From Chloroflexota bacterium (lineage in GTDB: Bacteria; Chloroflexota; Anaerolineae; Aggregatilineales; Phototrophicaceae), in contig JAPOVL010000027.1 in assembly GCA_026708115.1 (NCBI GenBank), forward strand, positions 1-64,000: 64,000 nucleotides of DNA, read 5' to 3'. Made by a program: the position numbers and the translations under genes. Below are positions 36,997 to 46,328 of this stretch, in pieces (the stretch's first letter is position 1; each line of letters opens with the position of its first letter). Under the pieces are notes generated by a model. That model did no database searches. It was not told the origin of the DNA and was given only the letters and a program-made list of their open reading frames with translations.

Positions 36997-38013
36997 ATGG
37001 ACGCTATGGTTGAGACAAAAGGTCTAGGAAAGACCTTTGTGCGCAAGGACAGTACGCCAATTCATGCGGTAAAAGGGGTGAGTTTCAGCATTCACAGAGG
37101 CGAGATTTTCAGCCTGTTAGGTCCCAATGGCGCTGGCAAAACCACGACTATTTCGATGATAAGCGGCTTGATAGAACCCAGCGAAGGCGATGCTTATATT
37201 GGCGGTTACAGCATCAGACAACAGCCTCGACAAGCCAAGCAGCTTATCGGCGTCGTGCCGCAGGAAATCGCCTTGTATCCCGAATTAACGGCGCGACAGA
37301 ATCTCTGGTTTTTTGGGCGGATGTATAGTTTGCGCGGTAAAGAACTCAGAATGCGCATGGATGAAGTGATCGAGTTTATGGACTTGGAAGAACGCCAGCA
37401 TGACCGCATAGATACCTTCAGCGGCGGCATGAAACGCCGAGTCAATATCGGAGTTGGCTTGCTCAATCGTCCGCAGCTTGTTTATATGGATGAGCCAACT
37501 GCCGGTGTCGATCCTCAGAATCGGCGCCGGATTCTCGATACGGTGTTTCGCTTGCGTGACGAGTATCAGATGACAGTGCTTTATACCACACATCTCATGG
37601 AAGAGGCGGAAGAACTAAGCGACCGCATTGGCATCATTGATTATGGCGAGATTATCGCGCTCGGCACACAAGCCGAGTTGACCGAGCGGATCGGCGCGGA
37701 GGACCGTCTTGTTATTGAGGTGAAACGACCATCTGATGAAGAAACCTTGTTAGATGCCCTGCGCGCCCATCCGCAGGCAAGCAAAGTCGCGTATCAGGTC
37801 GATGATTTGAAGGATGGCGACAGACGCGGCGGCAACACAGTTATGCCGGCTGAGGAAGCCGTGTTGACGGTATATTGTCAAAATGGGCGAAAATTGCTGG
37901 CGGAAGTTCTCAATATTATCGCGCAGCAGGTTGAAATTAGTTCAATAGAAGTCCGCCAGCCGGATTTGGAAGCGGTGTTTTTGCATTTGACGGGCCGCGC
38001 CTTGCGCGATTGA
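36997..38013 (+). CDS. ABC-2 type exporter ATP-binding protein
   Basis: A 338-residue ATPase of the drug/Na/polysaccharide ABC-2 exporter class. Walker A GPNGAGKTT (about 44-52), signature FSGGMKRRV, Walker B LVYMDEPTAGVDPQNRR, and switch YTTHLMEEAEELSDR. A C-terminal regulatory extension is present. AGGGA lies 8 nt before the ATG. It forms an operon with two permease genes (10-bp and 7-bp gaps). The substrate is unknown. Confidence 0.92.
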   Translation: MDAMVETKGLGKTFVRKDSTPIHAVKGVSFSIHRGEIFSLLGPNGAGKTTTISMISGLIEPSEGDAYIGGYSIRQQPRQAKQLIGVVPQEIALYPELTARQNLWFFGRMYSLRGKELRMRMDEVIEFMDLEERQHDRIDTFSGGMKRRVNIGVGLLNRPQLVYMDEPTAGVDPQNRRRILDTVFRLRDEYQMTVLYTTHLMEEAEELSDRIGIIDYGEIIALGTQAELTERIGAEDRLVIEVKRPSDEETLLDALRAHPQASKVAYQVDDLKDGDRRGGNTVMPAEEAVLTVYCQNGRKLLAEVLNIIAQQVEISSIEVRQPDLEAVFLHLTGRALRD

Positions 38014-38023
38014 GGCGGCTGGT

Positions 38024-39364
38024 ATGGAGAAAATACTCACCATCGCCTGGAAAGAACTCTACACTGTCAGCACTGACAGAGTGCTGCTGTTGTTTATGTT
38101 GGGGACGCCGCTTGCTATCTCTCTTATCATAGGGCTTGCCTTTGGCAGCAGCGGCGGGGAACTGACAATTGGAGTGATTTCGGTTGCGATTGTTAATCTC
38201 GATCAAGGAGGGGTCGAGGGCAATCTGGGTGAAACGGTTGCGTCCATTCTGTTGTCGCAACCGATCGCAAGAAGCAACGAAGCCACTTGCCAGCTTTCAT
38301 CTGAGTCGGCCCCTGCTGAGACGCGGCCCTTGTCCGACTTTCTGAATGCCAAGCGCTTAGATGATCCGGAGTTGGCGCGGGCCGGGGTTGACGAAGGCAT
38401 TTATGCGGCTGCCGTCATTATACCGGCAGATTTTACCAGCAAGGTCAACCCGCCACGAGATCCGTCCTTGCTTGAACAGACACAACTTGAGAAGACCCAA
38501 GTTGAAGTTTATGGCAGCGGCGCGTCAGCGATTTCGGCAACAATTGTTCGCAGCATCACTGAGACGGTGATTCAGCCTTTTGTGACAGCGAGCGCGGCGA
38601 TTCGCGGGACTGTACAAACCATCTTCGCCAATCCCCTCAATGCGATAGAGTTCTTGAACGCAGATGAGAGCGCATTTGCCGGATTTGCCTGTGCCTACAA
38701 TCCCAATCTGGGCAACATCAGCTTAGAAAGACAGGCGCTAGATAAGGTGCAGGCCAGATCGGCTTTTGAGCGGATTTTAGTTCGATTTGGCTCGGCACAG
38801 GCGGTCTTTTTCAGTTTGTTTACGGCATGGACAGGGGTGCAGTCTGTTTATCGGGATCGCAAGACCTGGGTCTTACAGCGGCTGCTAAGTTCGCCCACTT
38901 CACGTTGGTCGATTCTTGCCGGCAAGTTGCTGGGTGTCCAGTGGGTTATTGTTCTGCAGATTCTGCTATTGCTGGTTTTTCTCTCCATTATTGCGAGCGT
39001 CAGCAACGGGGCATTCACTTTCCTTTGGGGCAACAATTGGCTGGCTTTGGTCATGTTGCTTCTGTCCGTTTCGCTGGCGGTATCGGGTGTCGGCGTGTTT
39101 GTGGTTGGACTGGCGAGGACCCCGGAACAGGCCACGCTGTTGGGCACGATGGTTAGTATGGGACTGGCGCTGTTGGGTGGCGCATTCGGCTTCCGGCTGG
39201 GCGAGTTTTCCAAGCTGTCGCTGATATTTTGGGGGGTTGATGGCTTTGAAAGCCTATCCAGCGGGGACACGGCCATTGAACTCAATCTGCTGGTTCTGCT
39301 TATTCAAGGTCTAATATTGTTCTCGGTCGGTTCCTGGTTGTTCAACCGCCGCGTTCAGGTCTAA
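38024..39364 (+). CDS. ABC-2 type exporter permease (first)
   Basis: A 446-residue membrane protein of the ABC2_membrane_3 type. One N-terminal helix (about 20-45), a long extracytoplasmic domain (about 50-255), then five or six helices to the end. Segments such as YRDRKTWVLQRLLSSPTSRWSILAGKLLG are typical of the family's coupling region. It likely forms a heterodimer with the next gene's product. Confidence 0.88.
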   Translation: MEKILTIAWKELYTVSTDRVLLLFMLGTPLAISLIIGLAFGSSGGELTIGVISVAIVNLDQGGVEGNLGETVASILLSQPIARSNEATCQLSSESAPAETRPLSDFLNAKRLDDPELARAGVDEGIYAAAVIIPADFTSKVNPPRDPSLLEQTQLEKTQVEVYGSGASAISATIVRSITETVIQPFVTASAAIRGTVQTIFANPLNAIEFLNADESAFAGFACAYNPNLGNISLERQALDKVQARSAFERILVRFGSAQAVFFSLFTAWTGVQSVYRDRKTWVLQRLLSSPTSRWSILAGKLLGVQWVIVLQILLLLVFLSIIASVSNGAFTFLWGNNWLALVMLLLSVSLAVSGVGVFVVGLARTPEQATLLGTMVSMGLALLGGAFGFRLGEFSKLSLIFWGVDGFESLSSGDTAIELNLLVLLIQGLILFSVGSWLFNRRVQV

Positions 39365-39371
39365 GAGACTT

Positions 39372-40550
39372 ATGGACAAGATATTCGTCATTGCATTTAA
39401 CGACTTGCGGATTTACCTGTCGCAGCGAGGCAACCTGATCAGCTTAACCGCCATACCCATTGTATTGGCGGCGGTATTTGGACTAAGCAGTGCGCCACGT
39501 GGCGGATCTATTGCCGTTGACTTCATCGATCAGGACAATACACCGGCTTCGCAAGCGCTTGTAGACGCTTTGCTGGCGACCAATGACGCTTTTGTTCGGG
39601 GTAGCGAGGTTGAAAATATCGAGTCGGCGAGGACACGCGTCGGCGAGGGGACCGCCTCGGCAGCAATTGTCATTCCACAGGGCTTTGCACAGGCTTTGCA
39701 GACCTTCGAGGCGTTGCCCATTCTGTATTTTAGTCGCGAAGACAGCTTCGGCGATCCCATTCAGCATAGTGTCAACACAGTCATCAGTCAATTGAACAGT
39801 TCGATTATTGCAGCACGCGCCGGCGAGCTTGTTCTCAATGCGCTGGATATTGAAGCCGAGAGCGGCGCGCTTTATGCCCGCGCCCAAGACCTGCTGGCGC
39901 AAGAATTGGTGGTTTATGATTTGCGGCTGAGCAATAGCGAAGGCGACTTGCAACCCGGCGAGGGCTTCGGACAATCCGTGCCCGGCTTGGGAGCGATGTT
40001 TGTGATGTTTACGGTCTTGGGCGGGATGGCGACGCTGCTGCGCGATCGTCAAAACTGGACCCTGCAGCGCGTCATCGTCATGCCAGTATCACGGGCACAG
40101 GTGCTGGGAGGCAAAATCCTGAGCCTCTTTATCTTAGGGATGATACAATATCTCATCTTGTTCGGATTTGGCGGGTTGATGGGCTTAGAGATTGGCTCGC
40201 GGATTGTCCTGCTGGTGTTTGTCATGGCTGCCTTTGCCTTGTGTATTACAGCTTTGACCTTTGCTATTGCCAGTTCCATCGGTTCGGAAGGGCAAGCTAT
40301 CTACTTGGCAAATTTGTTATCGGTCACGTTGGCGGCGCTTGGCGGCGGCTGGTGGCCGCTGGAGGTTGTGCCGCCGTTTATGCAAACGCTCGGTCATATT
40401 TCGCCGGTGGCCTGGGTAATGGACGGTTTCAATACGCTCATTTACTTTGATGGGGGGTTGATGGATATCCTGCCTTATGTCAGTGTGCTGTTTGGCTCGT
40501 CCATCGTGTTGTTTGCGATTGGGATAAGACGCTTTCGGATAGTCAACTGA
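39372..40550 (+). CDS. ABC-2 type exporter permease (second)
   Basis: A 392-residue permease with the same layout as its neighbour: an N-terminal helix (about 20-40), an extracytoplasmic domain (to about 205) and about six helices, with the coupling motif LLRDRQNWTLQRVIVMPVSRAQVLGGK. It ends 33 bp before the convergent GH127 gene; no terminator hairpin is evident in that gap. Confidence 0.88.
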   Translation: MDKIFVIAFNDLRIYLSQRGNLISLTAIPIVLAAVFGLSSAPRGGSIAVDFIDQDNTPASQALVDALLATNDAFVRGSEVENIESARTRVGEGTASAAIVIPQGFAQALQTFEALPILYFSREDSFGDPIQHSVNTVISQLNSSIIAARAGELVLNALDIEAESGALYARAQDLLAQELVVYDLRLSNSEGDLQPGEGFGQSVPGLGAMFVMFTVLGGMATLLRDRQNWTLQRVIVMPVSRAQVLGGKILSLFILGMIQYLILFGFGGLMGLEIGSRIVLLVFVMAAFALCITALTFAIASSIGSEGQAIYLANLLSVTLAALGGGWWPLEVVPPFMQTLGHISPVAWVMDGFNTLIYFDGGLMDILPYVSVLFGSSIVLFAIGIRRFRIVN

Positions 40551-40583
40551 AACTATCAATCCACAGGAAAGACTTGCCCATAT

Positions 40584-42473
40584 CTATCGTCGGTTTAGCC
40601 AAACGGTCATCTGACCTTCGCTGCGATGTCCCCAGGCGTAATACGGGATCGCGGTGAATCTGACGGCGTTCCCGCGGGCATCGAGGGCATTGCCCTGAAC
40701 TAATGTGACGCCGCCGAGCAAATCTGGCGCATGCTCGGCGCGCAATTGCGCGGCGTCATCCAGCGCCAGATCAAGCACGGGGGCATCGTTGTCCGCCGCT
40801 TCCAGCGCATAGACGAGCGGTCCGCGTTCCAGCGCCACTTTGCCTTGCAACTCGGCTACTGCAGGATGGGCGACAACAGTGCGAACCTTCATTGGCAGGT
40901 TCAAGCGGACACGGGTCCTGCCCTCCCAGACGCGAGAGACCGTCGCGTAACCATTTTGAATCTCTAGAGGCGTTGCTTGGTCGGCGACGGACAAACCAGG
41001 CACATCGGCGGACTCGTCGAGGTAGCGATAGAGATCGCTGGGCAGTGGATTTCCAGTCGGGAAAGACTGGGCAAAAGACGGGATGCGCAGCTTGAGGGCA
41101 AAGGCAGTGGGCCGCGAGACGGCGATATCGAATTGGACCGCGCCGTCCCAGGGATAATCTGTGGTCTGCGCGATGCTGAGGTCTGCGCCGCCCAGACTGA
41201 ATGCCGCCTCGCCGCCCACATAGAGATTGACATAAAGCGCTTGATCGCGTAGTCCGTAGATGTAGCCGGAAAGAGAAGGCAGCAGCCGCACGACGTTCGT
41301 CGGACAGCAAGATGTTTGGTACCAGGGCTGACGGCTCATGGCGCGTTCCCGATTGAAAGGGTATTCGCCGTCGCAGGCCAGGGGATTCACGTAGTAGAAG
41401 GAAGTCCCGTCCATACCGACGCCGGAAAGGAATCCGTTGTACAAGGCGCGTTCCAGGACATCAACATATTTGGCCTCGCCGGTCAACAGGGAGAGGCGAT
41501 GGTTCCAGAGGATGTTGGCTTGGGCGGCGCAGGTTTCGTTGTAGGCGGTCAAGTTCGGCAACTCATAGTTATCGCCGAAGGCTTCGCCCTCGTGGCGAGC
41601 GCCGATGCCGCCGGTCAACGCCAGTTTCTTGCCGACAACATTTTCCCAGAGGGCAGTCACAGCCGATGCATAGGCGGCATCAGCGGTTAATGCCGCAATA
41701 TCAGTCATGCCGGCATAGAGATAACCCGCGCGGACGGCGTGGCCAACCGCTTCGCTTTGTTCGGTCACGGGCAAGTGATCCTGGCAGATGGCACCGTAGA
41801 GCTCCCGGCCATTGGTGCGGCCTCGTTCATCCAGGAAGAATCTCGCCAGCTTCAGGTAGCGTAGTTCGCCGGTGACGCGGTAAAGCCGGATCAAGCCAAT
41901 CTCGATCTCCTGGTGCCCGGGAACATCCCGCAGTTTGTCGCGGCCGAAAACCGAGTCAATCAGATCGGCGTTTTTGAGCGCGACATCGAGGAATTTGCGC
42001 TTGCCAGTGGCTTGGTAATAGGCGACTGCGGCCTCGTACATGTGGCCGATATTGTATAATTCGTGATTGACCGCCAGGTTGGACCAGCGCTGGGCGCCGC
42101 AGCGCTGGTCGATGTTGACGGGGTCGATGGTGCGCGCAGTATAGAGATAGCCGTCGTCTTCCTGAGCAGCGGCGAACTTGTCGATCAGATCGTCGACGTA
42201 AGATTCCATCTCGCTGTTCGGCGCGATCTGCAGGGCATAGGCGGTGCCTTCCACCACTTTGAAGACATCGGAATCGTTGTAGAAAATGCCTTGGTGCGGA
42301 CCACCCATCAGACCGCCTGCTTTGGCGAAATTGTCGATACGCCCGGTTTCTTCGCATTTTTCGAAGTCGTAGGGGATGGTGACGTTCACGGCCGTATCAA
42401 TACGGGGTTTCCAGAAATCGTCTTGTATCTTCACGCTGGCAAAGGGCGCCGGCGTGATGGGATAGTCGCTCAT
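40584..42473 (-). CDS. Glycoside hydrolase family 127 (beta-L-arabinofuranosidase type), copy 1
   Basis: A 629-residue cytoplasmic hydrolase of the DUF1680/GH127 family, likely releasing L-arabinose from beta-L-arabinofuranosides. The zinc and catalytic residues known in this family are present: E313-x-C315 (NETCAAQ) and the Cys pair C389-C390 (TSCCPTN), one of which acts as nucleophile. The alpha-barrel pattern includes VNHELYNIGHMYEAAVAYYQATG. No signal peptide is seen, so the substrate must be imported. Its ATG overlaps the stop of the other GH127 gene (ATGA). Confidence 0.93.
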   Translation of the reverse strand: MSDYPITPAPFASVKIQDDFWKPRIDTAVNVTIPYDFEKCEETGRIDNFAKAGGLMGGPHQGIFYNDSDVFKVVEGTAYALQIAPNSEMESYVDDLIDKFAAAQEDDGYLYTARTIDPVNIDQRCGAQRWSNLAVNHELYNIGHMYEAAVAYYQATGKRKFLDVALKNADLIDSVFGRDKLRDVPGHQEIEIGLIRLYRVTGELRYLKLARFFLDERGRTNGRELYGAICQDHLPVTEQSEAVGHAVRAGYLYAGMTDIAALTADAAYASAVTALWENVVGKKLALTGGIGARHEGEAFGDNYELPNLTAYNETCAAQANILWNHRLSLLTGEAKYVDVLERALYNGFLSGVGMDGTSFYYVNPLACDGEYPFNRERAMSRQPWYQTSCCPTNVVRLLPSLSGYIYGLRDQALYVNLYVGGEAAFSLGGADLSIAQTTDYPWDGAVQFDIAVSRPTAFALKLRIPSFAQSFPTGNPLPSDLYRYLDESADVPGLSVADQATPLEIQNGYATVSRVWEGRTRVRLNLPMKVRTVVAHPAVAELQGKVALERGPLVYALEAADNDAPVLDLALDDAAQLRAEHAPDLLGGVTLVQGNALDARGNAVRFTAIPYYAWGHRSEGQMTVWLNRR

Positions 42474-44365
42474 GCTTCATCCTCTTCGTTCTGCGCAATT
42501 GGAAAGGCCGCGATTCTCAGTTGAGTCGAACCATAGGGAATCAGCGTGAGCTGCTCGGTTGCCTGGCTGGCAGGATGGGGACCCACGTCAATATCGGCGG
42601 CGGAATTGTCTTTCAGTGTCCAGTCAGGCAGGCGCTTTGCCTTCACGGTCAATGAGACAGGAGGCTGATCCGTGACGAAGGGCATTCGTGAAGGCGCCGC
42701 TTCGGTCACTTCCAGACCGGCGAGCACGGTATCGTCATCGGGTATCAAGCCGTAATTCCAGGGCGATTTGGGATATATCTCCCAATCGGCATGGGGGCGT
42801 TCTCCGGCGATCTGCCGCCATTCTTCGTCAATGCGCGAGCCAAAAAGCAGCGGACCGCGATAGACGGATAGCAAGCCCTTGTGCCCTTCACTCAGGCGAA
42901 CGTCCATTGGCAGCTTAAGCGTGACGCTGTCGCCCGATTGCCAAGTTCTTCTCAATATGTGGAAGTTGCCCGGGCAGCGCAGCGCGGATGTCTGGCCGCA
43001 GACGGTCAGCGCCGCTTCCTGCGCCCAATCCGGGATGCGCAGTCTCAGGTCAAATTCGCAGGGGGCGTCCAAGTCGAAGGCAAAATGGATATCTCCATTG
43101 AAGGGATAATCGGTCGTTTCGGTTACTGTGATGGGGACGCCGTCGGCGACGGTCGTCTTGACTTGGCAGGGCGCATAGGCGACCGCCGCCAGCCCGCCGT
43201 CGGGCGTCGCCATGAAAAGAGACTTGGTGAATTTGGGCCAGGCCTGGTGCATGTTGGCGGTGCAGCAGCCGAAGTGCGGCTCCAAGCCGAAGATATTGGA
43301 GTCGTCGCTGTTGTCTGTCCAGTTGCGTTCCGCGACAGTCGCCAGCACTTGATTGACCTGCTGGTCGTATTGATGCGCCCACATGTCGGGCGTGAAAGTG
43401 GCGGGGAAGGCATTGAAGGCGACGCGTTCCAGTTGGTCGCCGAAGAAGGGATCGCCCAGAATGCGCATCAGCTCTTCCAGCGAGAACATGAACTCGCCGA
43501 CGGCGCAGAGCTCGCTGCCGCTGACCGGCGCCGTGCCATTGAGATGTTCGTCGCAACTGAAGATGCCATTGGGCTGACCGTGGCGCCGCATCAGATTCTC
43601 GATGCCCAGGCGGGACGCCATTTGATGCCAAGGTTTGCCGGTTTGCACGTAGAAGACGCCGCCGGCTTTGACCCCCATGGCATTGTTGGGGCCGTGGGTC
43701 ATCATCCCGTGATTCCACTCTTCCAGCAGCAGGATGTGGCGCAGGCTGTAGTTGGCTTGCAAGTCGGGCCAATCGAGCGTGCTGTCAATGAGCAGCTGGG
43801 CCAAGTCCAACAGGAATCCGTCTCCAGTGATGTTGTAGAGCCAATGCACGGCCAGCACGTTGTCCATGGCCCGGGCCCAGGCCCACAGATACAGCGGACG
43901 CACAGGCAGGGCGCGCAGTTGATAGCGGAAGTATGCCGTCATTAGCTGCAGGGCTCGTCCGTCTTCGCTGGCTTCATAGTGCATCATAAGCACTTTGAGC
44001 ACAATCATGCGCGGCCACCAGTCGGGATCGCGGGTGCCGAAGAAGCCGCGTTCGTCCTGGCTGTTCAGCGTCCATTCGATCCAGGGCTCGACTTTGTTCA
44101 GCAGGCGCTCGTCGTCGAGCAGGTGGGCGAGGGGCAGCAAGCCGTCGAGATAATAGGGACCGCGCTCCCAGGATTCGCCGTCGCCGCCTAGCCAGCCGCT
44201 GTCGGGACCGAGCGAGGGCCAGAATTCGTCGAGGTGGCCGCTGAGACCATCCGCTTGCACGCGTAGCTGATTCAGCAGCCAGCCGCGAGGCTTGACGGCG
44301 CCGAGCGGCAGGGCTTGAAAGGCGGCCGGATAGAGGGGTTCGCGATTCGAGGGAAGTTTGTCCAT
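42470..44365 (-). CDS. Glycoside hydrolase family 127-like enzyme, copy 2
   Basis: A 631-residue DUF1680 protein distantly related to the neighbouring copy. The catalytic pattern is intact: E285-x-C287 (SELCAVGE) and C367-C368 (FGCCTAN). The N-terminus (ALPLGAVKPRGWLLNQLR) is that of a different GH127/GH146-like branch, suggesting a different linkage. The ATG at 44365 has AAAGG 7 nt upstream; the frame extends to a TTG at 44380. It follows the permease gene by 25 bp, so importer and hydrolases share a transcript. Confidence 0.92.
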   Translation of the reverse strand: MDKLPSNREPLYPAAFQALPLGAVKPRGWLLNQLRVQADGLSGHLDEFWPSLGPDSGWLGGDGESWERGPYYLDGLLPLAHLLDDERLLNKVEPWIEWTLNSQDERGFFGTRDPDWWPRMIVLKVLMMHYEASEDGRALQLMTAYFRYQLRALPVRPLYLWAWARAMDNVLAVHWLYNITGDGFLLDLAQLLIDSTLDWPDLQANYSLRHILLLEEWNHGMMTHGPNNAMGVKAGGVFYVQTGKPWHQMASRLGIENLMRRHGQPNGIFSCDEHLNGTAPVSGSELCAVGEFMFSLEELMRILGDPFFGDQLERVAFNAFPATFTPDMWAHQYDQQVNQVLATVAERNWTDNSDDSNIFGLEPHFGCCTANMHQAWPKFTKSLFMATPDGGLAAVAYAPCQVKTTVADGVPITVTETTDYPFNGDIHFAFDLDAPCEFDLRLRIPDWAQEAALTVCGQTSALRCPGNFHILRRTWQSGDSVTLKLPMDVRLSEGHKGLLSVYRGPLLFGSRIDEEWRQIAGERPHADWEIYPKSPWNYGLIPDDDTVLAGLEVTEAAPSRMPFVTDQPPVSLTVKAKRLPDWTLKDNSAADIDVGPHPASQATEQLTLIPYGSTQLRIAAFPIAQNEEDEA

Positions 44366-44390
44366 GAGCAGCCTTTGCAATTGCAGATCG

Positions 44391-45290
44391 TCAATTCTTG
44401 ACGGCGCCGCCCATCAAACCGTCCATGTAGTAACGTTGCAGCGCCAGGAAAATGGCCAGGCTGGGGATGATGGAGACGATGACACCCGCTTGCAAGGCGC
44501 CCCAATTGACATCGCCCCAGATACCGTAACGAACGGTGGTGAGAAAAACGGGCAAGGTAAACTTGTCTTGATCGGACATGAAAATCAAGGCGGCCAGGAA
44601 TTCATTCCAGGAATTGATAAAGGCGTAGATGGCGACCGTGACGATGCCGGGCAGCACGAGCCGCAGCATGAGACGATAGAGAATGCTAATTGAACTGCAG
44701 CCATCCAGCAGCGCCGATTCTTCGATTTCCTGCGGCACTGCCAGAAAGCTGTTGCGCATCAAGAATATGCCAAAGGGCAACTGAAAAGTTATGTAGACGA
44801 GCGCGAGGCCGAACAAGGTGTCGTGCAAATCGACTTGAACGATCATGACAAATAGCGGAATCAAGATAGATTGGAAGGGGATCATCAGCGTGGAAAGCAC
44901 CATAACGAAGAGCACATTCTTGCCGGGAAAGTTGAAGCGCGCGAAGCCGTAGCCGCCGAGCGTGCTCAATACGATGCTGCCCAGGACTGTAATCAGCGCG
45001 ACGACCGTGCTGTTGTAGACATGCTGCGCGATCCCGATTTTGCCGTAGGTTGTGAGTTCCTCGTAGTTTTTCAGCGAGATTTCGCTCGGCAGATAGGTCG
45101 GCGGCACGGCCAGGGCCTCGGACGGCAATTTGATCGAGTTGATGAATGACCAGGCGATGGGGAACAGGAAGAGCAATGCCAGGACAAGCAAAATTACGTA
45201 GCGCAGGGCCAGCAGCGCGCGGCGGCGCATGCGTCGCAATTCTTGCTGGGAATGCCCGGACGGGTTCGGCCGCAATGATGTAGCCGCCAT
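44391..45290 (-). CDS. Carbohydrate ABC transporter permease, MalG type
   Basis: A 299-residue inner-membrane permease with about six helices. The EAA-type loop is EIEESALLDGCSSISILYRLMLRLVLPG, near 195-225. The ending RYYMDGLMGGAVK is typical of MalG-like subunits. Its ATG directly follows the TAG of the MalF-type gene. No ATPase gene is in this locus, so a shared MsmX-like ATPase encoded elsewhere probably drives it. Confidence 0.93.
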   Translation of the reverse strand: MAATSLRPNPSGHSQQELRRMRRRALLALRYVILLVLALLFLFPIAWSFINSIKLPSEALAVPPTYLPSEISLKNYEELTTYGKIGIAQHVYNSTVVALITVLGSIVLSTLGGYGFARFNFPGKNVLFVMVLSTLMIPFQSILIPLFVMIVQVDLHDTLFGLALVYITFQLPFGIFLMRNSFLAVPQEIEESALLDGCSSISILYRLMLRLVLPGIVTVAIYAFINSWNEFLAALIFMSDQDKFTLPVFLTTVRYGIWGDVNWGALQAGVIVSIIPSLAIFLALQRYYMDGLMGGAVKN

Positions 45291-46190
45291 CTATTCCTTT
45301 TCCCTTAAGACATATAATTGCAAGCCGGTCAGCGCGACCAGGATGGCAAGCAGGACAATAGACATGGCCGCGCCGTAGCCCATCTTGAAATAAGTGAAAG
45401 AGTTGTTGAATATCCAAAAGACAATGGAAATGGTGCTGTTCCGCGGACCGCCGCGCGTCATAATGTAGAACTGGTCAAATGACAGGACAGAGCCGATGAC
45501 GGACAGGATCAAAGCGAGAGCGATGGTGCGGCGCATAAGCGGCAAGGTGATGTAAAAGAGCTTCCGGAAATACCCGGCGCCATCGACCTCGGCCGATTCG
45601 TAAAGTTCGTCGGGGATGGCCTGCAAGCCCGCCAGGAGCAGGATCATGGTGAAACCCACCGTCTTCCACACGACAGACAGAATGATGACGTTCATGGCGG
45701 TATTGGGTCTGCCCAGGAAGAGTTGCGCCTTGGGGACCAGGTGAAAATCCAGCAAGATCTTGTTGAAGATGCCGATGCGATCGTCGAGCATCCAGGTCCA
45801 GAGCAGGCTCGAGACGCCTAAGCCGATCACAACCGGCAGGAAGAAGATGGTGCGAAAGATGCCGATATAGGGGATATTGTGGCGGACCAATGAAGCGAGA
45901 ATGAAGCCGAGAATGAAGATAGGCGGCGTGACCAGGGCGGTATAGCGAAATGTGAAATCGAGGCTCTTGAGATACTGTCGGTCTTTGGACAGTTCCTGGT
46001 AGTTCTCCAAGCCAGTGTAGGCGCGTTCTCCGAAGAGCGGCCAGTCATGAAATGACATGTAGACCGTCATGATAAGCGGAATGATGAAAAAGACCGTCAC
46101 AAATGCGACAGTCGGCATGACAAAGAGCAGGCCGGTCAGCTTGCGGCGCTGAGTCCAACTGAGATTCAAGAGCAGGGCCTGATTAATCAA
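45291..46190 (-). CDS. Carbohydrate ABC transporter permease, MalF type
   Basis: A 299-residue permease with about six helices and the EAA loop DELYESAEVDGAGYFRKLFYITLPLM (the Gly of EAA-G is present) near 210-235. It appears to start at a TTG at 46190 without a strong ribosome site. A REP-like hairpin lies in the 138-bp gap to the upstream binding-protein gene. Confidence 0.92.
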   Translation of the reverse strand: MINQALLLNLSWTQRRKLTGLLFVMPTVAFVTVFFIIPLIMTVYMSFHDWPLFGERAYTGLENYQELSKDRQYLKSLDFTFRYTALVTPPIFILGFILASLVRHNIPYIGIFRTIFFLPVVIGLGVSSLLWTWMLDDRIGIFNKILLDFHLVPKAQLFLGRPNTAMNVIILSVVWKTVGFTMILLLAGLQAIPDELYESAEVDGAGYFRKLFYITLPLMRRTIALALILSVIGSVLSFDQFYIMTRGGPRNSTISIVFWIFNNSFTYFKMGYGAAMSIVLLAILVALTGLQLYVLREKE

Positions 46191-46242
46191 AGGGTGACGC
46201 TTTCACAAGTCGCAGTCGCCGAGAGTCTGCAGGGGCATTTCC

Positions 46243-46266
46243 GGCGTCAAGCCGTGACGCCCCTAC
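46243..46266. repeat. REP-like hairpin between binding protein and MalF-type permease
   Basis: GGCGTCA-AGCCG-TGACGCC followed by CCTAC, a shorter variant of the dispersed palindrome family with the same CCCCTAC ending. It lies in the 138-bp gap between binding-protein and permease genes. Confidence 0.55.
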
Positions 46267-46328
46267 AGTCATCGCAGGATGAAGCGCTTGTCGAATCGAA
46301 GGCCGGCAAGCGCTCAATCGCTAAACGG

